From assembly GCA_003988855.1 (NCBI GenBank), contig QYAI01000168.1, positions 1 to 52,914 of the forward strand: a DNA stretch of 52,914 bases, read 5' to 3'. Both the position numbers and the translations under genes were made by a program. Every line of letters starts with the position of its first letter. Position 1 is the first letter of the stretch. The notes under the pieces were generated by a model. The model was not told the DNA's origin. It did no database searches and saw only the letters and a list, made by a program, of their open reading frames with translations. Positions 1-10,814 of the stretch are shown one piece after another. This DNA comes from Arachnopeziza araneosa (Eukaryota > Ascomycota > Leotiomycetes > Helotiales > Arachnopezizaceae).

Positions 1-249
1 ATTCTCTTGCTCTTCAAACTCTTTTATAATCTTTCGAAATAAGAGTCTTTGTGTAGAAGAATCGTCGTCTTTAAGTGTTTGAAACCTAGCTACCTGAGCT
101 TTGATTTCGGTCGATTTTCGAGGTGTAGAGAACAACTCTTGTTGGTAATCGATTCCTGGACGTATATTGAAGCTCTGAGTAGCCGGTAGAGTATCTCTTT
201 TTGAATTGCTATTCTCTAGAAGTAGAGGGCTGAGGAGGGGTTTTGCCAT
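1..249 (-). CDS. Partial open reading frame leaving the left edge, unknown product
   Basis: An ATG at 247-249 on the minus strand opens a frame with no stop through the last base of the window (83 codons), and an in-frame TAG lies just upstream of the ATG. The start reads MAKPLLSPLLLENSNSKRD and the rest is polar and charged, rich in K, E, Q and S, without a signal peptide or membrane segment. I do not recognise it. It lies beside a dead transposase tail, so it may belong to a repeat element. An 83-codon open frame could still be chance, so confidence is low. Confidence 0.3.
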   Translation of the reverse strand, partial: MAKPLLSPLLLENSNSKRDTLPATQSFNIRPGIDYQQELFSTPRKSTEIKAQVARFQTLKDDDSSTQRLLFRKIIKEFEEQEN

Positions 250-671
250 CGATTTTGGCTATAAACTACTTGCTTTCTACCTAGACTTAATTATCTTAGT
301 AGATAAAGCTTCTTTTCTAGCCTTAGAATAGCAAGCAAGAAAGTTTTGCTTTTCGATTAGGTGTAAGAGTTCACGATTGCACGGTCAGAACACGTGAATG
401 ATGAATCTGTTATTTCAAGAAGGTAAAGCTGAAGAGCACCAAGTGCTTGAAGCTTTCTATATCCTGTCGCACGGTCTTCTTTCAATAGTCAATCAATAGT
501 TCTATCGATAGTTCAATCAATAGTCTTGTCGATAATTCTGAACATCGCTCTGCTAATCTTCATCCCTTCCATCAAAGGAAGTCAGTTCCGAGTGCTGCCT
601 TGGTTTCTGCCTAGGCCCTCAGGCCTAGGTCCTGACTACCGGGTCCAACCCGTGACAGATAGGTCCCTGAA
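250..671. other. Gene-free AT-rich stretch
   Basis: No supportable reading frame. Short reiterated words of the type caatagt/cgatagtt occur near 484-535. The stretch lies between the left-edge frame and the transposase tail and is probably part of the same decayed repeat region. Confidence 0.4.
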
Positions 672-1084
672 ACACCTCACAACAGTGCTGAACTAGAGCT
701 TTAATCTAAGGCAATTCGAGACTATATTAGGCGTCGTACAAGAAGCCCTTCTAGTCCAACTAATGCTGCTATAACACAGCTAGTAAAAGGCTGCCACAAA
801 TCAATGCACCAAGTAATACTTCTTACAGAGGAAAATAAGCAATTGCGAGCTTAGAATAAGAGGCAAACAAGGAAGAGAGCAAAGAAGAGGTCATATATAG
901 CTACAGGAGGTATTTTAACAATTCAGGAAGGGTTAGAATTGAGCCATAGGACTAGTTTAGAGCTAGGAAGTAGGGCTGCAGAAGCCGAGGCAATTGCACG
1001 TGTGCGTGCGCCACGAACGTGTAGTTTGTGTAGATTTCTTGTACACACTGCTCGTACATGCCCAACTAAGGGGGTTTCTAACTA
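672..1084 (+). pseudogene. Dead pogo/Fot1-like DDE transposase, C-terminal tail only
   Basis: One frame translates to the characteristic tail of fungal pogo/Fot1-type transposases: TPHN, then SKAIRDYIRRRTRSPSSPT, a heptad-like segment around TEENKQLRA, the basic stretch KRAKKRSYIATGG, ILTIQEGLEL, and a terminal zinc-knuckle-like CSLCRFLVHTARTCP. The frame has stops at 702-704 (TAA) and 852-854 (TAG); each sits where family members usually have Gln, so both are explained by C-to-T changes at CpA. The HTH and DDE domains are absent. It is a truncated, RIP-like relic with no coding capacity. Confidence 0.8.
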
Positions 1085-1674
1085 GTATAGTTTAAATAGA
1101 GTTCAATTAATAATGGTGGATATATACTTTCTTAAAGTGGCAAAAACTAGTTTTGGTGGCCCACTCGCATATATGGCCCACTCACTTATGAAGTACGTTC
1201 ATTAGGAAACCCATGGAAAGTTTAAACATGGCGCCAGACTGGAAGGTTAACTCTTAGCATGGAATTTTATTGTTGGACTGGCGGTTTTTGAGACAGGAAA
1301 ATAATATTTTTCAAAGCTTTTTAATGGCAACCAACCGCAATGGGAAGAATGTTTGAAAAGAAGAGGAGAAGAACACTTTATTGCACTAGTCGTGCTACTG
1401 CAAAGATCTCTTACCATGGCAGTACGATTTGCCAATCTTACCTCCACTTTCAGGATAATGCTTCATTGTATACGGAACAACTAACTTTAATTTGATAGAG
1501 GGCATTCGGCTCATGTACGTCTGGAAACACCGCAACGCAATTTGGTTTAATACCATTTCCCATAGTAGCAATAATATTTGTTTTATAAAGAGATATGAAT
1601 TCCCACAAATTGCAAATACGATAGAGTTTTCTAAGTAGAACAAAGCAACTTCCTCAAACCCCTCCTGATGACTC
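1085..1674. other. Intergenic, 3' flank of the P450 gene
   Basis: About 590 bases between the transposase relic and the P450 stop codon. Open frames here overlap the P450 3' end or lack any family signal. Nothing else is seen. Confidence 0.5.
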
Positions 1675-3645
1675 CTAAATGGTGACGATATTCTTTTCAA
1701 GCTTTTCACGTAGCTGGAATTGCAGGTACGGCCCATCGTGCGCACATGTAAGATGTTCCTCAAGCTGGAACTCTTTCGGGTTATCTCTGCCCTCAAGTCC
1801 TCCAACAAGGCCATTAGAAATAAGTCCCAAAGAACCCTCAGCACGTCTAAAATCCATATGCCACAATGTCTTCACTATCGTGTTTGACAATTCCATGAGA
1901 GCAAATACCCTACCTGCGCAGGCCCGAGTCCCTAAGCTAAATGGCTGGAATGCATGGCGAGCTCTGTTTATAGACTCTTGGGGGTTATCTTCTGACGCAA
2001 TCCATCGCTCAGGCATATATGCTCCAGCATTTGGGTATATACTTTCATTGTGATGAATAGCGTACGGATTCACCCCAATATCCATACCTTTAGGGATATG
2101 GTGACCATCGACTTCGATCCCCCCAACAGCTGTGACCTCACGCCACAGGGTACCGGATATCGGAGGAGACATTCTGAGCGTCTCATCGATACATGCCCTC
2201 AGATATTGACAACTTGCCATCTTAGGTCCAGTTCTGATCTCATTGGCGGATTTAAACGTGCTCCGAATTTCGGTGACAAGCTTTTCGTAACACTCTGGAT
2301 ATGCCGAAAGGTAATAAAACACACCAGAAAGGGCGGTCTTCGAGGTATCAGCTCCTATATCATGATCAATAAAATGATTTGTAATTTTAAATGGGCAAAT
2401 ATACCAGCTATCAACAGGAACCTGCTTTCAGCCCATAGTTCGGCTTCTGTAAATCCCTTCCCAGTCTCAGGATTTGTGGCATCGACCAGGAATTTGAAAA
2501 TATCTGGTTGAGAGTTCTTCGGAGCAGCAACTCTGGCCTTGACCAGGCGCGTGACTAGATTCGAGTACTTGATGCGCATCTCTGCAATTTTCGAAAAGGC
2601 CGTGAGCTTTTCAATTGGCAAGGCAGCAAGCTTAGGATATTGCGTATAAATACCACCTGTAAGACAAATAGCATCGACTGCATCCAAAAGAAAGTGATTT
2701 TCGGACTTAGTTTGCATATCAAATGATGAGCCAAACCCAAATTTACCCATCGCGTCATATTGAAGATACCCAGAGCGTTTGGTCATGTTGATCGGAATTG
2801 ACCAAGTGCCTCCTGTTTTGTCACAACATGATATGAGGTTTTGCACAAAGAGATCGATGTGATGAAGCATAGTAGGCTCAAATTCCTTCAAGTTTCGATC
2901 AGAGAACGCTTGACTGAGCATCTTGCTCTTGTGTCGGTGGGCGGTATGATCAATAACTGTGAAGATGTTGTACTGTCCTGGTCCTGGAACCAAGGTTTCA
3001 TATGCAAAACTTTTCTGAACCTCTTTTGAAGAGTATATATCTGGATATATTAGCATTATTTTATGCACCTTGCTGAATTAAAAACTCACCATGCAGTGCC
3101 TGCGGACTGTTGAAAACAAGTTTATTTGGCCCTTGACGGAATACTGATCCTGATACGCAAGTCAGTTCAGAAATGAGCTATATCAAGAGATGCTCATACC
3201 GTATTTTCCATGACCAATCTTTGTTTGTATGTGAAGTTGCCCTTTTCCATTATGATAAGCTCCATAGAAATCCGAAACTTGAGCTGTCCATGGACCTGGA
3301 TAATTGGCGAATGGATGAAAGAATATTCGATGAACCCAGGTAATTATGAGCTAGGGATATTTTAATAAATGAAAGATATGTACATGGAGTAATTCTGCTT
3401 ACCTTCAACATCAGAGCTGCAATGGCCACCTTAACTGCCGTCCACAAGAAAACCTCGGTGAATAGGAACGGTAGCAGAGAAGATTTGTAAATGGAGATTT
3501 TTGATGCAACGGCAGCAACCAGTGGTATCTCGGCGAGCAGAGATATTTTTACTACAGCGTCGGCAATCAGAGGCATCTCGGCGAGTTTAGTCGGGGATGG
3601 TTTCCATGAGGAAACCTTGCCCAGAATATCATTTATCAATGGCAT
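1675..3645 (-). CDS. Cytochrome P450 monooxygenase (membrane-anchored)
   Basis: Model: complement of 1675-2354, 2405-3040, 3090-3149, 3200-3350, 3403-3645, giving 589 residues with four introns of 49-52 bases. Landmarks in order: hydrophobic N-terminus (about 55-85), the post-anchor motif FHPFANYPGP, GPNKLVF, the I-helix oxygen-activation motif AGADTSKT (its first codons are split by the last intron), the ExxR motif ETLR (421-424), PERW, and the haem loop FSLGTRACAG with Cys509. All catalytic landmarks are present, so it should be an active haem monooxygenase of the ER. At 589 residues it is longer than the usual 500-540; the excess is an N-terminal extension with a repeated MPLI/IPLV-type segment. 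The substrate cannot be told. It sits near a desaturase-like gene, an MFS exporter and a hydrolase, which suggests lipid or secondary-metabolite oxidation. Confidence 0.9.
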
Positions 3646-3932
3646 ATTTGCGAACGGATAGAGATGGAATAGAGAAGACAGTCTGTATATCGAAGATTTT
3701 CGGCTTTGTTCCTACGGCTAAATGGTAGATCCTGAGAGGGTGCTTGTAGTAACAGAGGTCGTGTCCAGTTATAATCTGACTGCATCAAATACACCAGAAT
3801 GTCAGCAAGAGGCTGCAAGCAATATTTCAAATGAGGCGTTAGAAAACACATGCGTTCATTGTCTAGCGTCGTCTGTCTGAAACTAGATATGTCCTATCAG
3901 CACCGAACATAGAAGAGACCGAGGATACGGGA

Positions 3933-4202
3933 GTTTCCGCTAAAAGTCACCGCCCTACACGGCTTTGACTACTAAAGACGCTTCAGCTCCTTATCTGCCT
4001 TACTAGCTCACTTTTAGCGCTTCGAATACGCTACTTTAAGCCTCGAAAAGGTAATTATAAGCCTTGTTTTGTTAAAGTGCTCTAAAATTACAGCGAGTTA
4101 AAATTTAAGAGCTTGCTGTAAGGCGCCTTCGTGGCGTATTTAGCGTGTTCGGGGGACGGTGAGGATCCGACAGCCTGTAGGACGCTGACTTTTGGCGGGA
4201 AC
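3933..4202. mobile_element. Probable MITE with 30-base imperfect terminal inverted repeats
   Basis: Bases 3933-3962 and the reverse complement of 4173-4202 match at 24 of 30 positions by eye; the shared core is AAAAGTCA, and three of the six mismatches are C/T. The roughly 270-base element has no coding capacity, as expected of a non-autonomous DNA transposon. No clean target-site duplication is visible, and the similarity seems to continue a few bases outwards (GGGA against GGGAA), so the exact ends are uncertain. It lies about 600 bases upstream of the desaturase-like gene. Confidence 0.6.
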
Positions 4203-4797
4203 TTCCCTGTCGCTGGGTTGGGTACGTGGCAGTCAGATATTACTAGGCGTTGAATCAGCATCGTCAGCTACGAACCAGCCGCTGTGTTCGCCCAAAATTG
4301 TGCAACTTTCTAAGCGCTGACATAGGTAAGGAACGGTAGGTGGGGGTGAGTAATCTCGTGGTGGAGCTCTGCTACTGAAAGGAGATATTATTCCATCTGA
4401 TAGATCAGCTATCATACAGCATTGGCAGAGGCTGTGCCTGCAATGTAACCTGTTGGACGATATTGGGCTCAAAGATTGCATTTCAGCTATCAGAATCCCA
4501 CAGGAATATGCGCTCGTGAACTCCGATGTAATTGGTACGTATCCCTGAGCCCCTGCTGCACTCAAATATGGTCAACCGAACCTCGGTTACTAGTTTTCCT
4601 GTCGCTGACGGGCAACGAATGACGATTTTCGGCCTTGCTATGGTAAGAGTAATATTGAGGGTCTATTTTTTTGCTATACCGCTTTTGCCTCTTATCATCA
4701 GATTGTATTTAACCTATGTGTAAGTCTTGCTATCTTCTAGTACCTCCCTCCATTCTACATCGATTTTACTCTCTATTTGAATTCACAACTCTCCACA
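4203..4797. promoter_or_regulatory. Presumed promoter region of the desaturase-like gene
   Basis: No gene is seen between the MITE and the ATG at 4798. The last 100 bases are pyrimidine-rich, as is common before fungal start codons. No specific operator can be named. Confidence 0.35.
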
Positions 4798-6361
4798 ATG
4801 AGCACTACAATCGAAACTATGACGGCCGATGTCTCGGTTCTCCGACTAAAGCCTCAACTTATTGAGTCCGATTATCACCATCATCCGTCGGAGCTTGTCA
4901 AAGGAGGTGTAAGTAAAATACCTATCAGTAATGCTCACAATAATAATGGGCATTCAGCAAGTGAATGGTAGCTACACCACCAGAGACCTGAAAAACGCCA
5001 TACCAGCACATTGCTGGAATCCCACCTACACCAGATCATTGTTTTATCTCTTCCGTGATCTTGCAGTTGTAGCAGCCTTTCTGTACACTGCTTACAACTA
5101 TATCCCTCTGATACCTTTCGCGCCCCTAAGGTGGGTTGCTTGGGCCACTTATGGATATTTTCAAGGGCAACAAGTCACTGGGCTTTGGGTAAGTTTTAAC
5201 TCCTCGATGACTAGGAAGTAGAGCCAAATCTAAAAGAAAACAGGTTCTTGGACATGAAGCTGGACATGGGGCTTTCTTGCCCGACCATTACTCCAATGAA
5301 TTCATGGGTTGGGTCTTACACTCTGCACTTCTCACACGTAAGTCAAAATCCAGGGACAAGAAGTCCAATCTAGTGTTTCAGTCGAGACATCAAGACCTCC
5401 CACGAATCAACCTCACTTCTCTGATATCCGTTTGAAAAGACAATGCTAACTCTGTTATCTCGCAGCATATTTCTCATGGCAATCCACTCACCGTCGCCAT
5501 CACATTTATGCCAACAATCTTGCTAAAGACCACAACTATGTTCCAATCACAGCATCTAAATATGCTTCACTTCTCGGCATTGATCTGGACAAGCTTGAAG
5601 AGACGACCGAAGATGCACCGCTAGTTAACCTTATACGTATTGTTGTTCAACAGCTCTTGGGTTTCCCATGGTACCTTCTTACCAATATCACCAGCTCTCA
5701 GGGAAGCCTTGCTGCTGGAAAGACAAAGAATCCTCCATCCAAGTGGCCTCTTGGTAACAGTCATTTCTCACCTATGAGCACCCTCTTCCGACCCGAAGAG
5801 GGTCATCTCATTATTGCGTCCGATATTGGACTTGGTATTACTCTTGCCGGTGTCTACTACGCAAGCACTATCGTTGGTTGGCCCATGACCTTACTCCTTT
5901 GGCTCCAACCGTATCTCTGGCTCAACCACTGGATTGTAGCTGTAACGTACCTCCATCATACCCACCCTGACGTGCCAAAATACGAGCCGGAAGCATGGAC
6001 GTTCATTAAAGGCGCCACAGCAACTATTGACCGTGGTCTTGGATTCGGGGGAAAGCATTTCATGCACAACATCGCAGATTTCCACGTTGTTCATCATCTC
6101 TTCTCCAAAATTCCTCAGTACCATGCTGAAGAAGCCACGAGAGCAATCCAACCACTTCTCAAGGAATCATATCATGAAGATAAACAGCGGAGCTTCTGGG
6201 CTTGTATTTATGAATCCTTTACAAAGTGCCAGTATGTGGTTGCCAATGACCCGGATGCTGCTCCAAAAGATCGTGTTATGGTCTACAAGGGGGGCCCGTC
6301 GCCTCCTATTGAATGGAACATGGGTCGAGGTGGATTGAAGCACAAGGATAACATGAGCTGA
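4798..6361 (+). CDS. Delta-12 (oleate) fatty acid desaturase-like membrane enzyme
   Basis: Model: 4798-4908, 4958-5188, 5244-5337, 5466-6361; 443 residues, the usual size of fungal delta-12 desaturases. Diiron histidine boxes are at 118-122 (HEAGH), 154-158 (HRRHH) and 352-356 (HVVHH), with YTTRDLKNAIPAHCW before the first hydrophobic segment and VTYLHHTHPDVP before box 3, both typical of the delta-12/omega-3 family. Known family role: inserting a second double bond in oleoyl lipids in the ER, with cytochrome b5 as donor. Box 1 is HEAGH, whereas housekeeping oleate desaturases normally have HECGH. That points to a divergent paralogue that could use another substrate or carry out a variant reaction such as acetylenation; this is inference. 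ATG 4798 follows a TTG-initiated open stretch and is the first ATG in frame. Confidence 0.9.
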
Positions 6362-7567
6362 GCGTCAAGTATCTCTCAGCCACTGTTGATACCTAAATAC
6401 ACCAACAACGAATTGTCCGATGATCCAATAGAATAGACTTTTTCTTTGGAGATATATTTTGACTTACGAACGCGAATCATGTACCCTTTTCGGGAGTTGG
6501 ATAGATTTTTCTGGCTTAAAGAAGTCTTGGGGTCCGCTACTAGCCGTTTCTAGGGGACAAAATAGATGCTTATCTGATCGGCTCACATCTCATGCACTTG
6601 TGATTTTCTTGCCCAAAAACTCACGCTCCAGCGCATCCCAACACACCTGGGCACCGTGAAAAAGCTCTTGGCTGATTTTTCCCGCAGCCAACAATTTATT
6701 TAAAAGTTTTGTTCTCCCGAATAGTCATCTCTGAAAGTGTCCCACTATTTTCTAAGCAGAATAAGTTGAGGAAAGTAGCTTTGCCAGCACCGAGCAGCGT
6801 CTTGGCGCAAGTACTTGAAGGTTTAACAGATGAAGCTGCTCAATGCAGACTAATCTAGGAATAATTATGCTTACCGATTAAAGTTTCCTTGTTAATAATG
6901 AGATTTTTTAGTTGGTGGCATGATTCCTCTTCTACGCCGGATAAAGCACCGCCTGATGATTGGCCGTACCAATAAATATTCCCTATTTGACACTTCGTTC
7001 CATTGGATTTGAGTCTTTGGGTCTAAGCATGTTGTCAAACATGCAAATCGCTGTCAAAAGGAGCACCAACAACATGCATCATCCTTCTTGAAGGGTGGTA
7101 CAAACACTGCGACACGGTCACTAATCGCGTTCCAACGGAGATTACGTATTGGCGTCCCAATGCAGGGTCTTATTTTTGATAGCTGCCTAGTAAACAGGAC
7201 GTCGTGAAACCCTACTTACAACCAGTCCAAACCTCCAAACCTTGAATAATTATATTAGGAGGTAAATTGACACCAAAGTAGAGCAGTATATTGACCAAGT
7301 AGAAGATGGTACGGTGGCACATAGAGATGGAGGATTTATCTTTTATCCTATCACGATTGCGCTATCTCGGTCTTTTTTTTAAAGACTAGATAAATGTCAG
7401 AATTTAGTACGGCTATGATGAAAGAAAGGGTGGCCTTTGGTAGGGAGTCAAAAGAAGCGGGAGATTTTGACAACACCACTTTCCTTCAGATACTTTCGGA
7501 TATCTAATTTTCTAGCACATTATTCGTATCCCTAATACATATATCTGCCTGTAACAGTGGCACGATC
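6362..7567. other. Intergenic region, no gene seen
   Basis: About 1.2 kb between the convergent 3' ends of the desaturase-like gene and the MFS gene. Only short AT-rich frames without family signals occur. No RNA gene or transposon structure was recognised. Confidence 0.5.
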
Positions 7568-9238
7568 CTAAAAATTACCCATCTTGTATGCGCTTCGACT
7601 GCGTAGATTAGGTCCCCATTTGTACAAAATGAAAGGAATCGGCAACATGGCAACACTCAAGAACCCTAACAAACTGCAAGCCCAACCGACCCCGATCTTG
7701 TCAAACATTTGGATAGTGAAGAGAGGAAAAGCGGCTGCAAAAAGGTATCGAAGAAGACTGTTGGCTGCGATGGCGGAGGCGGCATTTAGAGCTTGATATG
7801 CGTCGATCAAGTAGCAACTCGTTCCGAGCTGTATGATTATATTAGCATGGGTGCTACGACGGAGCATTCTTGCCTTACGAAGAGTAGAACAAGTCCACAT
7901 CCAAATGGTATGCCAGAGAGTATAGGAACGATCCAATGTATATCCGAGTTCGCCGTCCAAGCAAACCAAAAAAGGGAAACGGGTAGCATGAGAGATCCAA
8001 GCATACAGGAGTACAGTCGCTCTTCTGGTCGAGGGATCTTGCCTGATTCAGTAACTCTCGCTTTTGCTTTGGCATATATTGTCTTGTCAATAATAGCAAA
8101 CGACATAGAGGCAAAAACGTAACCTAGGACAATGCTGAGGTATGTCAATCCCACCTGACCAATTGTAAAATTGTAATAGCGGCCAAAGACATATGGGAAT
8201 GCGTCGAAAAAGGCAAACAAGATTCCGAAAACGAAGGCAACGTAAAGTGATATCCACCCAACCATTGGCTCCCACAAAAGCATATGAATCGGTCGGAACA
8301 GTGTCACTGTCAGAAGAATCTTCACGGCCTCTTTTGGAGGCGGTCTTGGGGGGGCTTGCATCCCTCTCTCCAGCGCTCTTTTTTTCAGAATAATCTTCTG
8401 GCTTGTCTCCCTCATGAAAAAGCTTGAGATCCAAGCTGCACCGCCGATTATGATTATAACCCACATTGTCCAAGTCCAGTCATTCCTTGTCTCCACCGTA
8501 TAACCCCCAACTAACGGCGCCAGAGAGGAACCGAGGAAGGGCATAAGAATAAAAAGCATTCCAGCAATCCCACCACCTTGCTGTAGGTCCCAAATATCGG
8601 CCACAGAGCCAGCTCCGACAGCAACTGCTGGTGCGCCAAAGAGAGCGGAAAGAAATCGGCAAGTGAGGAGAGTCCCGATGTTTTTGGCGAGTCCAGCGCC
8701 GACTGTGAAAAGGATCATAATAGGCATCGAGATGAGATACACCCACTTTCGCCCATAGGTCTCGCTGATAGGTGCTCCAACTACCGGTCCAAGCCCTGTA
8801 TCTGTTATTAAAACACCATTTCATCGAAAGATCGAACAAACCAAGGCCGACAGCGTACAGGGACAATCCAAGTAGCGCAACCGTTTGACTGACTTTAAAT
8901 TGGTCCTGGATACCAAATACACCGGCTGCGTAGACCGAGGTACCAAGAGTTCTATCGTTGTGTCAGTTGAACCTCTTCGGAGTGTCACTCATAGGCGGTT
9001 GAACATACACGGCGAAAGCATAGAAAGCCGGCACAAAAGTGCCATATATTCTCGATGCAAGCTTCCAGTTTCTTGGATTTTCGGGGTCGTCCGGTCCATC
9101 CCAATCCGTGAGAGTGTGTTCTGACTTCATGGCTGCTTGTGGGGCTTGTGGTGCTTCAGATATGGCATTTTCACCATCACTTTCCAACGTGCCAACAGTG
9201 GAAGAACTGGTCGTTTCGTGTTGCGAATTCGGATCCAT
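7568..9238 (-). CDS. MFS transporter, DHA1 drug:H+ antiporter type
   Basis: Model: complement of 7568-7828, 7879-8795, 8842-8951, 9009-9238; 505 residues, three introns of 46-57 bases. A polar N-terminal tail ends in the fungal DHA1 signature WDGPDDPENPRNW, followed by twelve predicted membrane helices. LGLGPVVGAPISETYGRKW matches the antiporter motif C plus motif A region at the end of helix 2, and the central loop after RETSQ is basic. The family exports drugs, toxins or polyamines from the plasma membrane using the proton gradient. The cargo cannot be read from sequence. Its position between the desaturase-like gene and a hydrolase would fit export of a product of that neighbourhood. The start is the ATG giving MDPNSQHE; the longer upstream open frame has no family support. 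Confidence 0.9.
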
Positions 9239-9867
9239 TACGAAGAGAATTGTTTGGGCCACGCGTGTCGAGAATTGGAAGGATGCAGCCTGGAAAGCGC
9301 GATGTGAATAATGATTGATTATTCCAAGGCAAGCCACTGATGTTGGGGACTTGGGAGTTTGGAAACTTCGGTTGAGAAAATCAAAAACAGTACCGGTGCG
9401 GGAAAGGGCAGTGCTTGGACGAGACAATCCAAAAATCAAGGATGTGGGACAGCATCCATCGGAACAAGAAGGCTTGGGCTGACGGTTACATCGATCATCA
9501 CCCCTAGATATGCGCTTTGGTCTGTCTTTTTCACACGAGCTTACGGTGACACAGTTGGATTTCCACATGCTTGCAAGCAAAACCAATTCTGCCGGGGCTT
9601 TTGCTTTCATCTTTGGTGATCTTCCGGGCCTTGGCGAAGTGAGGTCTCGGCTTTCACTCCCTCCCACCAATCCAAACAAAACACAAGCTTGGCCAATCGT
9701 CGTTACAGAAATTCGACATCATTTGTCTCCTGCCCATTCACGATTAATCACTGCCAAAATGGAAAGCATAAGCTCATTGCCAGAATATACAAGAGAAATG
9801 TCAGAAAGATAGTCAGATCAAAACCTACGTCGCTAGGGGGTCATTGGCAGGGTTTTTAAGCTACGAG
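9239..9867. promoter_or_regulatory. Presumed promoter of the MFS gene and 3' flank of the hydrolase
   Basis: About 630 bases between two genes on the same strand. Long overlapping frames on both strands lack recognisable domains. No specific control site is identified. Confidence 0.3.
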
Positions 9868-10814
9868 TTACAGCTTCGATGACAGAGGATTTCTCCAAAT
9901 TCCTGTGCCATCCCAGATAGCCTTCATGGCATCGGAATATTTAGCCTCGTCACTTGGAAGATGTGCACAATGGGCACTGCCTTCAAACAAAATCTCTTGC
10001 GTTTGCCACTCCTGAACTCTCGCATCCATCGCATGATCCCTCACATCTTCCCAATGACACATCCGGTCCTCTTTGGAGAAGAGATAGCACACCCGGCCTG
10101 CCGAGTCCCCTCCAGCAGATTCAGTTTCTGATTCCCAACCCGGCCGGACATTCTGCGGTTCCAGCAAAGTCCGCCGTATCAGATCTTCGAGCGGCTCATT
10201 CCCGTACGCAATCCAGATGTGCAAAAGGATCAGAATCCCGTGGACCACTAGAGGACCTAAGATCAAGGAAGTAAATCCTTTTGGTAGGGAAAATAACATC
10301 GCATCGTATGACTTCCGGTATTCGCCTTTAGCAGGGCAGCTGTCGCAGAGTAGTCCGGCTAGAGGTAATGGTTTCTGAAGCCGTTCGCGAAGAACAATTA
10401 GAAGTTGGGTTGCGGTGTTGGTGCCACCATTTGAAAAGGTGTGCAACAGGATCTTCGGCTGTCTGCCGGTAGATTCGGCCAACGAATCCAGGATAGCTGA
10501 GGCCGCTGGCTGGATTTCCATGCGCTGGTGATTATAACTGCTGATAAGGATAGAAACCGCAGACTGGATGAGGAGAATGCGAGCATTGGGCGCAATCTCT
10601 TGATAGATTTCAGTGAATTTTGCAATGTGTTTGCGCTTCGCCCCTAGCCACTGCAAAATGGGCGAGTCAGTACCCTCCTATGAAAATGCAATTGTAGAAG
10701 GGCTGATTAAAGTACTGTGCAGATAATGATGAAATGGCCGCTCTTGGGATCGGCTGGAGTGTAGAGCGATGCTCGAGGGCCGATGTTGACAAATTCTGGG
10801 AGTGGAGAGGCCAT
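9868..10814 (-). CDS. DUF829 (PaxU/TMEM53-like) alpha/beta hydrolase
   Basis: Model: complement of 9868-10650 and 10716-10814; 293 residues, one 65-base intron splitting IIICT from WLGAKRKHIAKF. The N-terminus MASPLPEF...SLYTP and the W-x-GA-x-x-KHIAKF motif mark the DUF829 family, which includes PaxU of indole-diterpene clusters and animal TMEM53. A nucleophile-elbow-like FSNGG carries Ser106, and a C-terminal GSAHCAHL (His about 260-263) could supply the catalytic His. A hydrophobic segment (LGPLVVHGILILLHIWIAYG) may associate with membrane. A role in a biosynthetic cluster is only suggested by the family and by the adjacent exporter; PaxU itself is not an established essential enzyme. Confidence 0.85.

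Noticed and set aside
1395..1844. 149-codon minus-strand frame
   Set aside because: It overlaps the P450 3' end in another phase and shows no domain.
3636..3851. 71-codon minus-strand frame upstream of the P450
   Set aside because: It overlaps the P450 start in a different phase and has no recognisable domain.
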